DNA from: Phocaeicola_A sp963652075
GTDB taxonomy: Bacteria; Bacteroidota; Bacteroidia; Bacteroidales; Bacteroidaceae
Assembly (NCBI GenBank): GCA_963652075.1
Contig: CAVJRQ010000041.1
Coordinates: 1-31,409 of the forward strand
Direction of reading: 5' to 3'
Length of the DNA stretch: 31,409 nucleotides
Shown: positions 7,045 through 16,439 of the stretch, one piece after another
Layout of the letters: every line of letters begins with the position of its first letter
Numbering within the stretch: position 1 is the stretch's first letter
Made by a program: the position numbers and the translations under genes
The notes under the pieces: generated by a model
The model's database searches: none
What the model saw: the letters and a program-made list of their open reading frames with translations, nothing else
What the model was told of the DNA's origin: nothing

Positions 7045-8049
7045 ATGAGACAGAAATTGATTTTAACGGACAACATCCCTATCGCCCGATTTGGTAATCC
7101 CCCGTTGCAACCTGTCGAAAACCACAAGCAAAGACAGGACGGCACATCCATCTTCTGCACGAAATACGAAATGGAGACGGACAGCAGCCAGGCTCTCGGC
7201 ATCTATGTGAAGAACGTCGGGCAGAAATCAGACAAGCCTCTGTTTAGCGAAGAGAGTAGACTCCACCATAAAAGAAGTAGCGACAACGGGATGATGGAAG
7301 AGGGATTCCGCACCACGGACTACAGGCTCATTTACGTGACCCAAGGAGAAGGAGAGATTACCTTCGACTGCAAAGAGCAGAGTTCGCCCATCAAAGGCGG
7401 ATACCTGATTTGGCTGTTGCCGGGACAGTGGTACGCCTACACCCGCAACAAGTCCTTGGGATGGAACGAATACGCCATCAGCTTCAACGGCGACCTGATT
7501 CGCTCGTTGGCACAAGGCTCGTTGCTGGAGCAGCGTAGCGGCATCTTTGAAGTGGGATACAACAACGACTGGGTAAACCTGTACATCCAAGCCATGGAAA
7601 CGGCGAGACAGAAGAAAACCGGTTGCCAGTCACACCTCTCGGGCATCTTGTTTCATCTCTTGGGCAACGTACTCTCCGTACTGAAGGAGCGTGAGGAACG
7701 CGTGGACGTGATGCGGCAGAAGATAGAACAAGCGAAGATATTGATGAACGAGAATCTCTGTTCCAACATCGACATGCCCCGGTTGGCCTCCATGGTAGGT
7801 CTCAGCTATTCATGGTTCCGCAAGACCTTCAAGGACTACATGGGCATCGCACCGGCACGTTACTTCTCCGAGTTGAAGATACAGAAGGTAAAGCAGATGC
7901 TCGACAACGACCCTACCCTGTCCATTAAAGAGTTGATTTATAGTTTTGGCTATACGTCACCTGACAATTTCTACGATTGCTTCAAGCGATATACCGGCTA
8001 TGCTCCGGGACAGTACCGTAAGATGGCAATGGAAAAGAAAAGTGCATAA
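7045..8049 (+). CDS. AraC-family transcriptional regulator
   Basis: DNA-binding activator of 334 residues. The N-terminal half (about 60-165) resembles a cupin/AraC ligand-binding domain, with DYRLIYVTQGEGEITFDCKEQSSPIKGGYLIWLLPGQWYAY around 92-132, the usual form in sugar-responsive members. The C-terminal half has two helix-turn-helix units: about 241-270 (NIDMPRLASMVGLSYSWFRKTFKDYMGIAP) and about 292-326 (LSIKELIYSFGYTSPDNFYDCFKRYTGYAPGQYRK), the second matching the family signature. The start at 7045 fits the promoter; an internal ATG at 7171 is a possible shorter form. It is divergent from the glycosidase-like gene and convergent with the eight-gene operon. It is the only regulator seen; no SusR, hybrid two-component or ECF sigma/anti-sigma gene lies in the window. 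Confidence 0.92.
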   Translation: MRQKLILTDNIPIARFGNPPLQPVENHKQRQDGTSIFCTKYEMETDSSQALGIYVKNVGQKSDKPLFSEESRLHHKRSSDNGMMEEGFRTTDYRLIYVTQGEGEITFDCKEQSSPIKGGYLIWLLPGQWYAYTRNKSLGWNEYAISFNGDLIRSLAQGSLLEQRSGIFEVGYNNDWVNLYIQAMETARQKKTGCQSHLSGILFHLLGNVLSVLKEREERVDVMRQKIEQAKILMNENLCSNIDMPRLASMVGLSYSWFRKTFKDYMGIAPARYFSELKIQKVKQMLDNDPTLSIKELIYSFGYTSPDNFYDCFKRYTGYAPGQYRKMAMEKKSA

Positions 8050-8122
8050 TACGCCCTACATCATCATACACCCTATATATATACAAACACATTAGGTTTA
8101 ACAGGAGTCATAGAAGAAGAGG

Positions 8123-8169
8123 AAGTCCAAGTTCAAGTCTATTCACATAGACCGAACTTGGACTTTTCC
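8123..8169. terminator. Bidirectional terminator between araC-type gene and the SusD end of the operon
   Basis: AAGTCCAAGTTC (8123-8134) pairs perfectly with GAACTTGGACTT (8154-8165), with a 19-nt loop. The plus strand continues with TTCC after the TT of the stem, and the minus strand with CCTCTTCTTC. It lies 73 bp after the regulator stop and 29 bp beyond the operon stop at 8198, so it can serve both converging transcripts. Confidence 0.75.
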
Positions 8170-8197
8170 TTAAACATATTATCCTGAAAACACTCCG

Positions 8198-9883
8198 CTA
8201 TTTAGCGGTATTCTTTAAATCCCAAGGAACGAAGTAATCACCGTTCTGCAGTTTGGCGCGTACGGCATCCGCAATGCTGGACGATTTATACTTCTCGCAG
8301 ATATACTTCGTCAGGAACGACGTGTCACCATGACGGCGAGCCATACGAATCATAATCGGATAGACACGGCCTTCGCCGCAGTATTCGAGCATGGCCTCTT
8401 TCAGAATTTCCTCGTCGTTGGCTTTGACATCGGAGGTGAAGGTACGTGAACCCATACTGGTGTAACCGGTTCCGCGCATACCGCGGTCGCCATACTTACG
8501 CTCGTTCACGCCCGGGTTGCCGTTGGCAGGCTTGTAGATACATTTGACCGTAGTCCAGTTGGGCGTAAACCCGTACCAGGTTCCCGAATAGGTGGGGTCA
8601 GCGGCACCGTTGTTCTCAAACTCATCGATATAGTCACCGATACCCACGTTAATCAACGCCTTCACGGCTTCCGTCTTGCCCAGTTGGTTGAAAGCCTCAG
8701 CCATCATCAGATAGAGGTCAGCGCCACGGTAAGTGTAGATGTGGACATGGTCTTTGTAGGCATCACGGGCACTGCCGGATACCGCACGGTATTTGCAGCA
8801 CACCAAGTTGCCGTTGTACTTGGCGACAGAACCGCTCATACGGAAATCTTGCGTCTTCACGCCCAAAGGAGTGAAGTCATTGTCCATGAACCGGTCGTAA
8901 GCCACCTGCGACGGGGCTATCCAATACTTGTTGGGATAGTCGGAGTCGAAATGCTTCAGCAGGCTATTGGTCTGGTGATGCGCGGCATCGTAGAGAATGG
9001 CCGAGCAAGCCTCATAGGCATAGGGGGTGTCGGCACTCCAGAAGTTGATGAACTTACCCAAGAGCATGTCGTTACGCAAATAGGAAATGCTCTGACCGTT
9101 CGACTTCTCATAGATGCTGTTCATCTCGCTTTGGATGATGTCGATACACTTCTGGTATTTGCCCAACCAAAGGCAAACCTCGGCATAGAGGCAGAAATAG
9201 GGAGGTGTCACCAAGTCCCAATAACGGAACTCACTGGTCTGTTCGCTGCCATCGGGGTCGAGCCACGCTTTCCAGGAAGTGGTGTAGATGGGTTCCACAT
9301 CGTCGAAACCGAAATCGAGCAGGTTCTTGCAGGCAAGCATCGTCTCGTCGAGGTTCAGTTCCTTGAACTTGGAAAGGTCACGGAGCGAAGTCATGGGTTT
9401 GTCCACCCACACCACCTTGCCATAGATTTTGGCCAAGGTCATGTAAGTCCACACCTGGATGCGCACGGCACTGCTGACAAGAGCCTTATAGGTGGTTTCG
9501 TCCACAGAGTACTCCTCCTTGTAGGTCTTCATGTGGCTCAGGTAATCGTTGGTCTCGTTAATCAGCTCGTAGTAACCGGCCGGGTCGGCATAGTCGTTTC
9601 CCGTCAGGTCGTCATCGTAGTTATAGAGACTGTAGAGTTCCTTGGGCGACGAAGTCGTAGGTTCCATGGATTCGCCTCTCATCTCATTGATGTAGATCGA
9701 TTTGTCACCGATGGCCTGCATCTTGCTGATGATACCCATGAAGCCCGTGTATATTTCACTTTCCTCAGAGATGTACTTGTCGCTGTCCAACACGTTGTCG
9801 GTTTCCACCTCGAAGAAATCATCGCATCCGCCAAAGAGGCTTGCCGCGCAAAAGAAAAGCGTATATAATAGTATCTTTTTCAT
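8198..9883 (-). CDS. SusD/RagB-family outer-membrane glycan-binding lipoprotein (distal copy)
   Basis: Surface lipoprotein of 561 residues that partners a SusC channel as its substrate lid. The signal is MKKILLYTLFFCAASLFGGC (Cys20) followed by DDFFEVETD, an acidic surface-export signal. The helical TPR-like core is visible in SSAVRIQVWTYMTLAKIYGKVVWVDKPM, a variant of the SusD RGxxYYxLxxxYGxVP region, and the C-terminal EEAMLEYCGEGRVYPIMIRMARRHGD region is a divergent form of the usual ERxxELxFEGxRWxDLxR. It starts 7 bp after the upstream SusC stop and is the last gene of the operon. Its divergence from the proximal SusD suggests a different ligand. Family membership is confident; the ligand is not known. 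Confidence 0.88.
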   Translation of the reverse strand: MKKILLYTLFFCAASLFGGCDDFFEVETDNVLDSDKYISEESEIYTGFMGIISKMQAIGDKSIYINEMRGESMEPTTSSPKELYSLYNYDDDLTGNDYADPAGYYELINETNDYLSHMKTYKEEYSVDETTYKALVSSAVRIQVWTYMTLAKIYGKVVWVDKPMTSLRDLSKFKELNLDETMLACKNLLDFGFDDVEPIYTTSWKAWLDPDGSEQTSEFRYWDLVTPPYFCLYAEVCLWLGKYQKCIDIIQSEMNSIYEKSNGQSISYLRNDMLLGKFINFWSADTPYAYEACSAILYDAAHHQTNSLLKHFDSDYPNKYWIAPSQVAYDRFMDNDFTPLGVKTQDFRMSGSVAKYNGNLVCCKYRAVSGSARDAYKDHVHIYTYRGADLYLMMAEAFNQLGKTEAVKALINVGIGDYIDEFENNGAADPTYSGTWYGFTPNWTTVKCIYKPANGNPGVNERKYGDRGMRGTGYTSMGSRTFTSDVKANDEEILKEAMLEYCGEGRVYPIMIRMARRHGDTSFLTKYICEKYKSSSIADAVRAKLQNGDYFVPWDLKNTAK

Positions 9884-9890
9884 AATGCTT

Positions 9891-12800
9891 TTAGAATTTC
9901 AAGTTAATACCTAATTTCACCGATTTGGGCTGCATCACCTTTGCATAGTCAAATCCCTGCGTAGCGCAATCGCTCGATGAGTATGCAAACTCAGGATCCA
10001 TTCCCAAGTATTTGGTGAAGGTAAGCAGGTTCTCGCCGGTCACGTAAATCGTACCCGAGCGGAAGAAGTTCCAAACGGGTTTGTCGAAGTTGTAACTCAA
10101 CGTGATGTTCTTCATCCGCAGGAATGAAGCGTCCTCAATCCAACGGGAAGAGAAATCGCTGTTGCCCATCGGATCGTTGTAGGTCGCACGTGGGATATCC
10201 GTAATCTGTCCCTCGACGTTCCAGCGTGTGGAGACGGCCTCACTCTGATTACCGAAGGTAGAGACGCTTTCGAGCTGACGGCGTACGGCGTTATAAGCCT
10301 TGTTGCCATGCACGTAGGTGAAGTCAGCCGCCAAAGAGAACTGTTTGTAACGGATGTTGGTATAGAATCCGCCGAAGTAATCGGGAGCGGCACTACCCAA
10401 CGACACATAGTCTTTGTAGTTGATGTATCCGTCACCGTTCTGGTCTACGTAACGCACGTCACCGGCATTGAAGCGCTGGCTGCTGCTGTTGAGCAGATTG
10501 GCGGCATCGGCCTCGGCTTGTGTAGAGAACACGCCATCGGCCTGCAGTCCGTAGTATTCGTAGGGATTGCCTCCGACACGGCTGATAACCGCGGCACCGT
10601 CGCTGTATTCGTTGACGAGGCTTTCGTTGTCACCGAGTGACTTCACTTCGCTGTCAGCGAACGCAATGTTACCGCCTACAATCCACTCGAAGTCGCGCAA
10701 ACGAACCAACGAGGCTTGCAGTGAGAGTTCCACACCGCTGTTGGCAATCTTGCCGCAGTTCATGTAGTAAGGTATGGTACCGTAAACAGAGGATTTGTTC
10801 TGTGCCATAATCACGTCGTTGGTGGTCGCGTTGTAGTAGTTGGCACCCACCGTGATGCGGTTGCGCAGAAGCGAAGCCTCCAGGCTCAGGTTGAGCTGGC
10901 GTGTCATTTCCGGCTTCAGGCTGGTGTTGGGAATCTGCGAGCGCGTGATGCCCGAGGCTTTCTGGAAGACCGAAGCGATGTAGTAAGACTTCGCGTAGTT
11001 CGAAGAGAAGCGGCTGTTGCCGGTGAGGCTGTATTCCGCACGCAGGTTCAGCGTATTCAACCAAGTCTTGTCAACGAAGAACGGCATGTTCTTAATCATC
11101 CACGTGGCGCTCACGCCTGGATAGACATAGAAGCGTTTGGCGTTCTTGCCTGTAGCGGAAGTTCCGTCGGTGGAGATGTTCAGACCGACGTTCAACGCAT
11201 TGTTATAGGTGTAGTCGGCGTGTCCATAGAGACTCATCCAGTTCCACTTCTCCAAGTATCCGCTGAAGTAGGTACCGGTGGTGAGGTTCATCGTCTGATA
11301 GAAGTCATTCGTCGTCTGGCGAGAGTAAGCGCCGTCGTACTCCTGACGGGTCAGCAACGCTTGCACACCACCCAACACGTTAATCGCATGATGGTTGTTG
11401 AACGTGCGCTTGTAGTTGGCGTTCAGGTTGAAGAAGTAGTTCAACGCCTCCGCAACGCCGTCGCGAACGGTGTTCTCCTCTGCTCCGTAGAAGTCTCTCA
11501 ACGGAGTGATGGTGAGGTCGGAACGTCCGGGAATGAACACGTGCTCCTTGTTGTAGTTGTAGTAAACGCCTAAGTTTCCGTTGATGGTCAGATCTTGAAT
11601 GGGTCGATAGTTGAAGCCGGCCTTTATGTTTACGTCATACTGACGGTTACGGGCATCCAACGTGTTGACAATCGCCAACGGGTTACTTACGGCAAAGGTC
11701 ATGTCCTCGCAAGCGCCGTAGTAGTAGTTGGAGTAAACCGGAGTTACCAATCCCTCCATCGTCTTCTCGTACGGCGAGAGCAACGGGGACTTGATGTAAG
11801 CCGCCATAATCGGGTTGCTACGCAGGTTGATTCCCTGCTCTTGGTAGTTGCCGTTCATGTAGGCCAAGCCTACGGTAGCGGTAATCTCGAAGTTCTTGCT
11901 CACGAGGATGTTACCGTTCAGCATGGTGTGGTAACGGTCGGTCTTTGTATTGGAGAGGATACCTTCTTCGGAAGAGTAACCCAAAGAGAGGTCATACTTG
12001 GCGATAGCGTCGCCACCCTCTACCCGGAAGAGGTTGTCCGTCACGAATCCCTTTTGGTAGATTTCATCCTGCCAGTCGGTATTGTTGTTGTAGTACTGGG
12101 TGTACTTCGCGTTCATGTTGTCGGACATGAAAGGGAAGTTGGTGAAGAAATCGTCCATCGTGGCGTAGTAGCCCAAACCGATATCGGAGAGGTACGATTT
12201 GTACTGCAGTCCGTTGAGCAACGGCATGCGCTTGTTGTTCCAACTGAGGCCGAACTGACCGTAGTAGCTGATTTCCGTGTTCAGGTTATCGGAGGTAGCT
12301 CCGTCCGTCTCTATCAGGATAACACCATTGGCACCCATTGAACCGTACATGGCAGCCTCAGCGCCTTTCAGCACGGTGATGTTCTGGATGTCGTTGATGT
12401 TGTAAGCACCCAGGATGTCACGGCTCAGCCCCTCAATCAACGGGGAGCTATGCGTGTCACTCACGTAGGGCACTCCATTGATGACAATCAACGGGGCGTT
12501 GTTGCCGATGAACGAGCGCACGCCGCGCAGGTTCATGTAACTGCCTTCACCCGGCATACCGCTATTGCGCGTAGTCTGCAAACCGGCTATTTGCCCTGCC
12601 AACGCCCGGTCAATCTTCATGCTTGCGGGCAAGAAGTCCTTCTTCCCGATGTTCTCGGCGGAGGTGGTATTGTTATTGGTCTCGATGCGTCCCGGCAACA
12701 CCTTCGTCTGATTGTAGCGATAGGTGTTCTCCGGTATCATGACGATACGGAGGTCCGTACGCTGGTCCACGGGCTGCAACACGTTGTAGAAGCCGGCAGC

Positions 12801-13028
12801 CCACACTTTGACGGTTGCCTTGTCGGGGTCGGCGCACGATGTTTGGAAGAAGCCATTCTCATCGGTAATGACATCCTCGCTTCCGCTGACGGAGACAACA
12901 GCGCCCTTGATGGGCCGATTGTTGGTATTGAGAATCTTACCGCTAATCTTGTTAGCCTGTTGCGCCCACGAGGACAAGCCCGTCAGGCAGAAAGCTATAG
13001 TCAGAAGTATAATTTGAATCTTTTTCAT
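9891..13028 (-). CDS. SusC/RagA-family TonB-dependent outer-membrane transporter (distal copy)
   Basis: Outer-membrane channel of 1045 residues for oligosaccharide import, energised by TonB-ExbBD. Order of parts: signal peptide (1-22, ending SSWAQ), carboxypeptidase-regulatory-like domain (about 25-95, ISGKILNTNNRPIKGAVVSVSG), plug (about 115-240, with SGMPGEGSYMNLRGVRSF, PLIVINGVPY and VLKGAEAAMYGSMGANGVILI), then a 22-strand-type barrel ending in VMQPKSVKLGINLKF, with a terminal Phe as needed for barrel assembly. The motif SGxPGxxxxxxxRG marks the SusC family. It starts 21 bp after the FAS1 gene and is followed 7 bp later by its SusD partner. Confidence 0.95.
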   Translation of the reverse strand: MKKIQIILLTIAFCLTGLSSWAQQANKISGKILNTNNRPIKGAVVSVSGSEDVITDENGFFQTSCADPDKATVKVWAAGFYNVLQPVDQRTDLRIVMIPENTYRYNQTKVLPGRIETNNNTTSAENIGKKDFLPASMKIDRALAGQIAGLQTTRNSGMPGEGSYMNLRGVRSFIGNNAPLIVINGVPYVSDTHSSPLIEGLSRDILGAYNINDIQNITVLKGAEAAMYGSMGANGVILIETDGATSDNLNTEISYYGQFGLSWNNKRMPLLNGLQYKSYLSDIGLGYYATMDDFFTNFPFMSDNMNAKYTQYYNNNTDWQDEIYQKGFVTDNLFRVEGGDAIAKYDLSLGYSSEEGILSNTKTDRYHTMLNGNILVSKNFEITATVGLAYMNGNYQEQGINLRSNPIMAAYIKSPLLSPYEKTMEGLVTPVYSNYYYGACEDMTFAVSNPLAIVNTLDARNRQYDVNIKAGFNYRPIQDLTINGNLGVYYNYNKEHVFIPGRSDLTITPLRDFYGAEENTVRDGVAEALNYFFNLNANYKRTFNNHHAINVLGGVQALLTRQEYDGAYSRQTTNDFYQTMNLTTGTYFSGYLEKWNWMSLYGHADYTYNNALNVGLNISTDGTSATGKNAKRFYVYPGVSATWMIKNMPFFVDKTWLNTLNLRAEYSLTGNSRFSSNYAKSYYIASVFQKASGITRSQIPNTSLKPEMTRQLNLSLEASLLRNRITVGANYYNATTNDVIMAQNKSSVYGTIPYYMNCGKIANSGVELSLQASLVRLRDFEWIVGGNIAFADSEVKSLGDNESLVNEYSDGAAVISRVGGNPYEYYGLQADGVFSTQAEADAANLLNSSSQRFNAGDVRYVDQNGDGYINYKDYVSLGSAAPDYFGGFYTNIRYKQFSLAADFTYVHGNKAYNAVRRQLESVSTFGNQSEAVSTRWNVEGQITDIPRATYNDPMGNSDFSSRWIEDASFLRMKNITLSYNFDKPVWNFFRSGTIYVTGENLLTFTKYLGMDPEFAYSSSDCATQGFDYAKVMQPKSVKLGINLKF

Positions 13029-13049
13029 GATGTCTTCAATTTCATAAGA

Positions 13050-14717
13050 TTAATAACAGTCTGTTGTCGGTTTCAAGCACCAGTGATGAAGCGTGATTTT
13101 GGTCGCGCTACTACCGGCTCCCTCGAAACGGAACGTGATGGGTTTGGCCTCGCCCGTGATGGTGACGGTACCAATCTTGCCACCGTCACGGCCGTAGTTT
13201 CCGGACTTGCTCACACCGGCCTTGCTTGCGGCGGAAGAGTCATAGCCCTCGGGATATCCCTGTCCGCCACGGTCGTAGTGATAGCTAGTGGAAGAGAAAT
13301 CGCCCTCTTTGATTGTGTTGACTAGTTCACCATTGATATATACACTGACATTACCGAACTGTTTCTTCTTGTTCTGAACAAAGCCCAAGCAAACGTCATA
13401 GGTTCCGGCAGGTACCTTGTAGGGGGTAACGACGTGGTCGGCATCACCTACCGCAGTGTATTGGTAAGGGATGAAATCGAGCGCATAGGCCTTGTTGGTG
13501 TTGTCCGTCAGGTTATAGGTCAGCGTGATGTAGTCGATTCTGGGGAATCCGGCAGCCGGCCATCCTGCATGATAGGTCTCGTTCTTCACTTGAGAGAAGG
13601 TGAGGTTCTCGGTCTTGTAATACTCGTTCTTCTCCTCTTCCGTCAGGTACTGATAGTAATAGTAGAAGTCCTTCAAACGATATATCAACACGTTGGTAGG
13701 TATCTTCATCTCGGTGATGAAGTAGGCCACACCGTTGCTCAACGTCACGGGATTGTCCAAATCCACCTTCTGCACGGTGGTTCTCCACTGTGAGCTGAAC
13801 ACGGACTTCAGGTCTTCATTCTCCTCAAACGTGGCTTTGTCATAGATGCCGTCATAGAACGCAGCTTGTATAATCCAGTTGGTAAGTACCGAGTCGGCAC
13901 GCTCCAGTCCCCAATCTTTCAGGTTCGCACGGGCAGTGCTCAACGTTTTGTCAATGACCTCGTTGGACGGGATAAGCATGGTAGCCTTGGTGTTCTCTGA
14001 GGTGAGTTCAAAACCCTTGTTCTCGAAGAAGGGGAACTTTTCGGTAAAGATGGAGTCATACACGGTGTTTCCCGTGTTGTCTACATCCACCGGTGTGCTG
14101 GCATCCTTGTCGAAGGTCTTCTGCTTGCGGGCCATAATCATCTGCTTGAAGGTGGAATAGTTGTCCCCCAGATTCTGTATGTACTCGTAGATGCTACGCG
14201 GAGAATTCACCTCGGAATCCACGATATAGAGGTAGCCGTTATTCAGCTTAATCACCTTGTTCACCTTGGCGGAAGTGTTGAAGGTAATCACCTCTTCCCC
14301 ATTGTCGTCTTTCGACTTGTTGATGGTCAGGTACTTGCCGCTCCACATAAGGATGCGCTGACCGTCCTGCATGTTCGACGGTGAGAGGCTCACGTCGGAA
14401 ATCAGGCACTGCGCCGTGTAAGCGTCGTCGTCCGACGACGCTTTTGTGGACAACGACCCGTCCACGGCCAGAATTGTATAGAGTTGGTCACGTCCGTTCA
14501 ACCGGTCTATCATGCCAGTCTCTTTGAAGAGTTGGTAGGTGGAGCTGATGGAGCTCTCGGTGGCCATATAGTCCGTCAGGTTGTTGTCCACAACGGTAAT
14601 AGAGGAACTGTTGATATCGCTCTTCTGATTGCTGTAGTGGTCGTCCCACGTGTCGGAACAGCCGCTCATCATCCCACAAAGTAGCAAAGCATATATGGTA
14701 TAATGTCTTGTCTTCAT
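13050..14717 (-). CDS. FAS1-domain surface lipoprotein with C-terminal beta-sandwich (555 aa)
   Basis: Lipoprotein with signal MKTRHYTIYALLLCGMMSGC (Cys20) and acidic SDTWDD after it, so it is expected on the cell surface. Two divergent FAS1 (fasciclin) repeats are visible: about 45-170 (STYQLFKETGMIDRLNGRDQLYTILAV; closing LNNGYLYIVDSEV) and about 175-340 (SIYEYIQNLGDNYSTFKQMI; KATMLIPSNEVID; closing LSNGVAYFITEMKIP). From about 400 to the end is a separate region with PAGTYDVCLGFVQNKKKQFGNVSVYINGELV and a Gly-rich loop (DRGGQGYPEGYDSS), which looks like a galactose-binding-type beta-sandwich. It lies 12 bp after the previous FAS1 gene and 21 bp before a SusC gene. Role inferred: glycan- or partner-binding accessory protein (SGBP-like). 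The protein has no recognisable catalytic motif. Confidence 0.78.
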   Translation of the reverse strand: MKTRHYTIYALLLCGMMSGCSDTWDDHYSNQKSDINSSSITVVDNNLTDYMATESSISSTYQLFKETGMIDRLNGRDQLYTILAVDGSLSTKASSDDDAYTAQCLISDVSLSPSNMQDGQRILMWSGKYLTINKSKDDNGEEVITFNTSAKVNKVIKLNNGYLYIVDSEVNSPRSIYEYIQNLGDNYSTFKQMIMARKQKTFDKDASTPVDVDNTGNTVYDSIFTEKFPFFENKGFELTSENTKATMLIPSNEVIDKTLSTARANLKDWGLERADSVLTNWIIQAAFYDGIYDKATFEENEDLKSVFSSQWRTTVQKVDLDNPVTLSNGVAYFITEMKIPTNVLIYRLKDFYYYYQYLTEEEKNEYYKTENLTFSQVKNETYHAGWPAAGFPRIDYITLTYNLTDNTNKAYALDFIPYQYTAVGDADHVVTPYKVPAGTYDVCLGFVQNKKKQFGNVSVYINGELVNTIKEGDFSSTSYHYDRGGQGYPEGYDSSAASKAGVSKSGNYGRDGGKIGTVTITGEAKPITFRFEGAGSSATKITLHHWCLKPTTDCY

Positions 14718-14729
14718 AATCGTAAGTCT

Positions 14730-16439
14730 TTATTCGAATATTGGAGTAAACAATATATAGTCAATCATGATACGGTAACTGCTGTTGGTGCTGGCTACCG
14801 GGTCGTTCATGACAAGTTTCACCGTATGTGATCCCGTGTTGGTAAACTGAACCTCGTCGTAGACGACAGCCTCGTAGTTGCCCAAAGTCTTGGAGGGAAC
14901 AACGGAGTAGGGTTTGCAAGCCACCTCGTTGTCGCCGTCGATGGTGAATTTCATCTCGCCACCGTTGCTTCCGTCGCTGGCCGTGCGAATGAATTCCATC
15001 GTAGTGGCATAGCCGATTCCGATAGAGACCTTGTATTTACCCTTCAGGATAGTCGGTGTCTTGAAACTAATCCAGCCATTGTAGCCCAGACTTAGCAACA
15101 AGTAGTCGCAGTTGGAGGCTTCAGCCCAGGCACTGCTCGTCTTCGGTGTGAAGTAGTTTACGCAAACGCCCGTTCCAAACGCGTGTTTGAAAGAACTTGA
15201 CGTTCCTTTGTATTCATAGATGTCCGCTTCGGAGAGGTCGCAGTTGTATTCCGCCGTCCCGACTGTCTGGTATTTCATGTTGCTGTCGCTGACACCCTTG
15301 CCGGCATCCACCAGATTCTTGATGGCTTCGAGGTCGGTCACGTCAAACTTAACCGTCTCGGGCTCGGGCTCCGCAATCGGCATGTATCCTGCCAACTGAT
15401 GGACGTAACCGTTCTTCGCCTGCAGGTCACTGTCATCTTCGAGGAAGGTGGTCCGACTGTTCTCGTCCTGATAATTGAGGTAGAACCCGTCGTTGCGCTC
15501 ACTGATCTTTATCAAGCCCTCTGTCGACAACGTATTCCAAATCTTGGAATTAGCGTCCGCAGCGTCAAAGGTCTTCAGTTTCGACAGCGGGTAGCTACCG
15601 GAGATGATGTGGTAAGCCACATATTGGTAGAGGGCGTTGCTCTCGTTGGTATAGTCGTTCGAAGCACCGAGCTTGCTGACCAACCCGTTCAGGTCGTCAA
15701 TGCCCGCCGCCTTGAAAGCGTCGTTGGTGACACCCAGCACCGTGAAGTAGCGCCGCTGCTCTTCCAGTATGCCCTGTTTGTTTTCCACCATCTCGGAGAT
15801 GACATTGATTTTGGCTCCCAACCCCGTGGCATCCAAAGCAGCCGTGAAGATGGAGAAGGAAGCGTTCTCAGCCATCCGCTCGTAAACGCTCTCTACCATA
15901 GGTGACAACACATTTTCCAACACGTATACATAGCCGTTGGAAACCTTGTTGGCGAACTCCAGCACACGGCCTTCCTTGTTCAGATAGATGGCGTTGAGAC
16001 CACCATCCTGATAAGAGACGGAGAGATAGTCGTCCGAAACGGTTTTCTTCTCAATCTCCCCTTCCGTGGAGATGAAGGTGGTCTGGTTGATGGTATCCTT
16101 AATCAAATGGTATTTCACCAACGTCTTGGCGTACTCCTCACCCAAGTCCTGGATAGAGGAAACACCTTTCTTCTGATAGAAGGCCTTGACGGCATCGTTG
16201 TTGGGGACAAACACCGTGAAGTATTGGGTAGCCTGATTCACCGCATTGTAGAGGTCGGCATACTTCATGATGGCAATCCATTCGGAGAAGTCGTCCGGAC
16301 GGGTCGACAAATAGGTCGAGGCAGGTTGCGTCTCGTAGAGGACGTAGGTCTCTCCATCGTACTTGTCGTCGCAGGCGACGGCGCAAAGGGCGACAAGGAG
16401 CGTGATATATAAATACTTTATTGTTTTCATACGAGTCAT
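14730..16439 (-). CDS. FAS1-domain surface lipoprotein with C-terminal beta-sandwich (569 aa)
   Basis: Signal TIKYLYITLLVALCAVAC (Cys23 from the first Met) followed by DDKYDGE, predicting surface display. The FAS1 repeats are clear: about 50-182 (YFTVFVPNNDAVKAF; KTLVKYHLI; closing VSNGYVYVLENVLSP) and about 190-355 (SFSIFTAALDATGL; YFTVLGVTNDAFKAA; QYVAYHIISG; closing AKNGYVHQLAGYMPI). After an Glu/Pro-rich linker (356-362) comes a domain of about 200 residues with GKYKVSIGIGYATT and GSHTVKLVMND and the end YRIMIDYILFTP, resembling a carbohydrate-binding beta-sandwich. The ATG at 16439 overlaps the SusD stop by 4 bp (ATGA); the second ATG at 16430 is also possible. The partner gene at 13050 has the same layout, so the two look like ancient duplicates. 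Confidence 0.83.
   Translation of the reverse strand: MTRMKTIKYLYITLLVALCAVACDDKYDGETYVLYETQPASTYLSTRPDDFSEWIAIMKYADLYNAVNQATQYFTVFVPNNDAVKAFYQKKGVSSIQDLGEEYAKTLVKYHLIKDTINQTTFISTEGEIEKKTVSDDYLSVSYQDGGLNAIYLNKEGRVLEFANKVSNGYVYVLENVLSPMVESVYERMAENASFSIFTAALDATGLGAKINVISEMVENKQGILEEQRRYFTVLGVTNDAFKAAGIDDLNGLVSKLGASNDYTNESNALYQYVAYHIISGSYPLSKLKTFDAADANSKIWNTLSTEGLIKISERNDGFYLNYQDENSRTTFLEDDSDLQAKNGYVHQLAGYMPIAEPEPETVKFDVTDLEAIKNLVDAGKGVSDSNMKYQTVGTAEYNCDLSEADIYEYKGTSSSFKHAFGTGVCVNYFTPKTSSAWAEASNCDYLLLSLGYNGWISFKTPTILKGKYKVSIGIGYATTMEFIRTASDGSNGGEMKFTIDGDNEVACKPYSVVPSKTLGNYEAVVYDEVQFTNTGSHTVKLVMNDPVASTNSSYRIMIDYILFTPIFE

Noticed and set aside
13050..16439. Possible enzyme activity of the FAS1 proteins
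   Set aside because: No catalytic motif of a hydrolase, lyase or esterase could be found in either protein.
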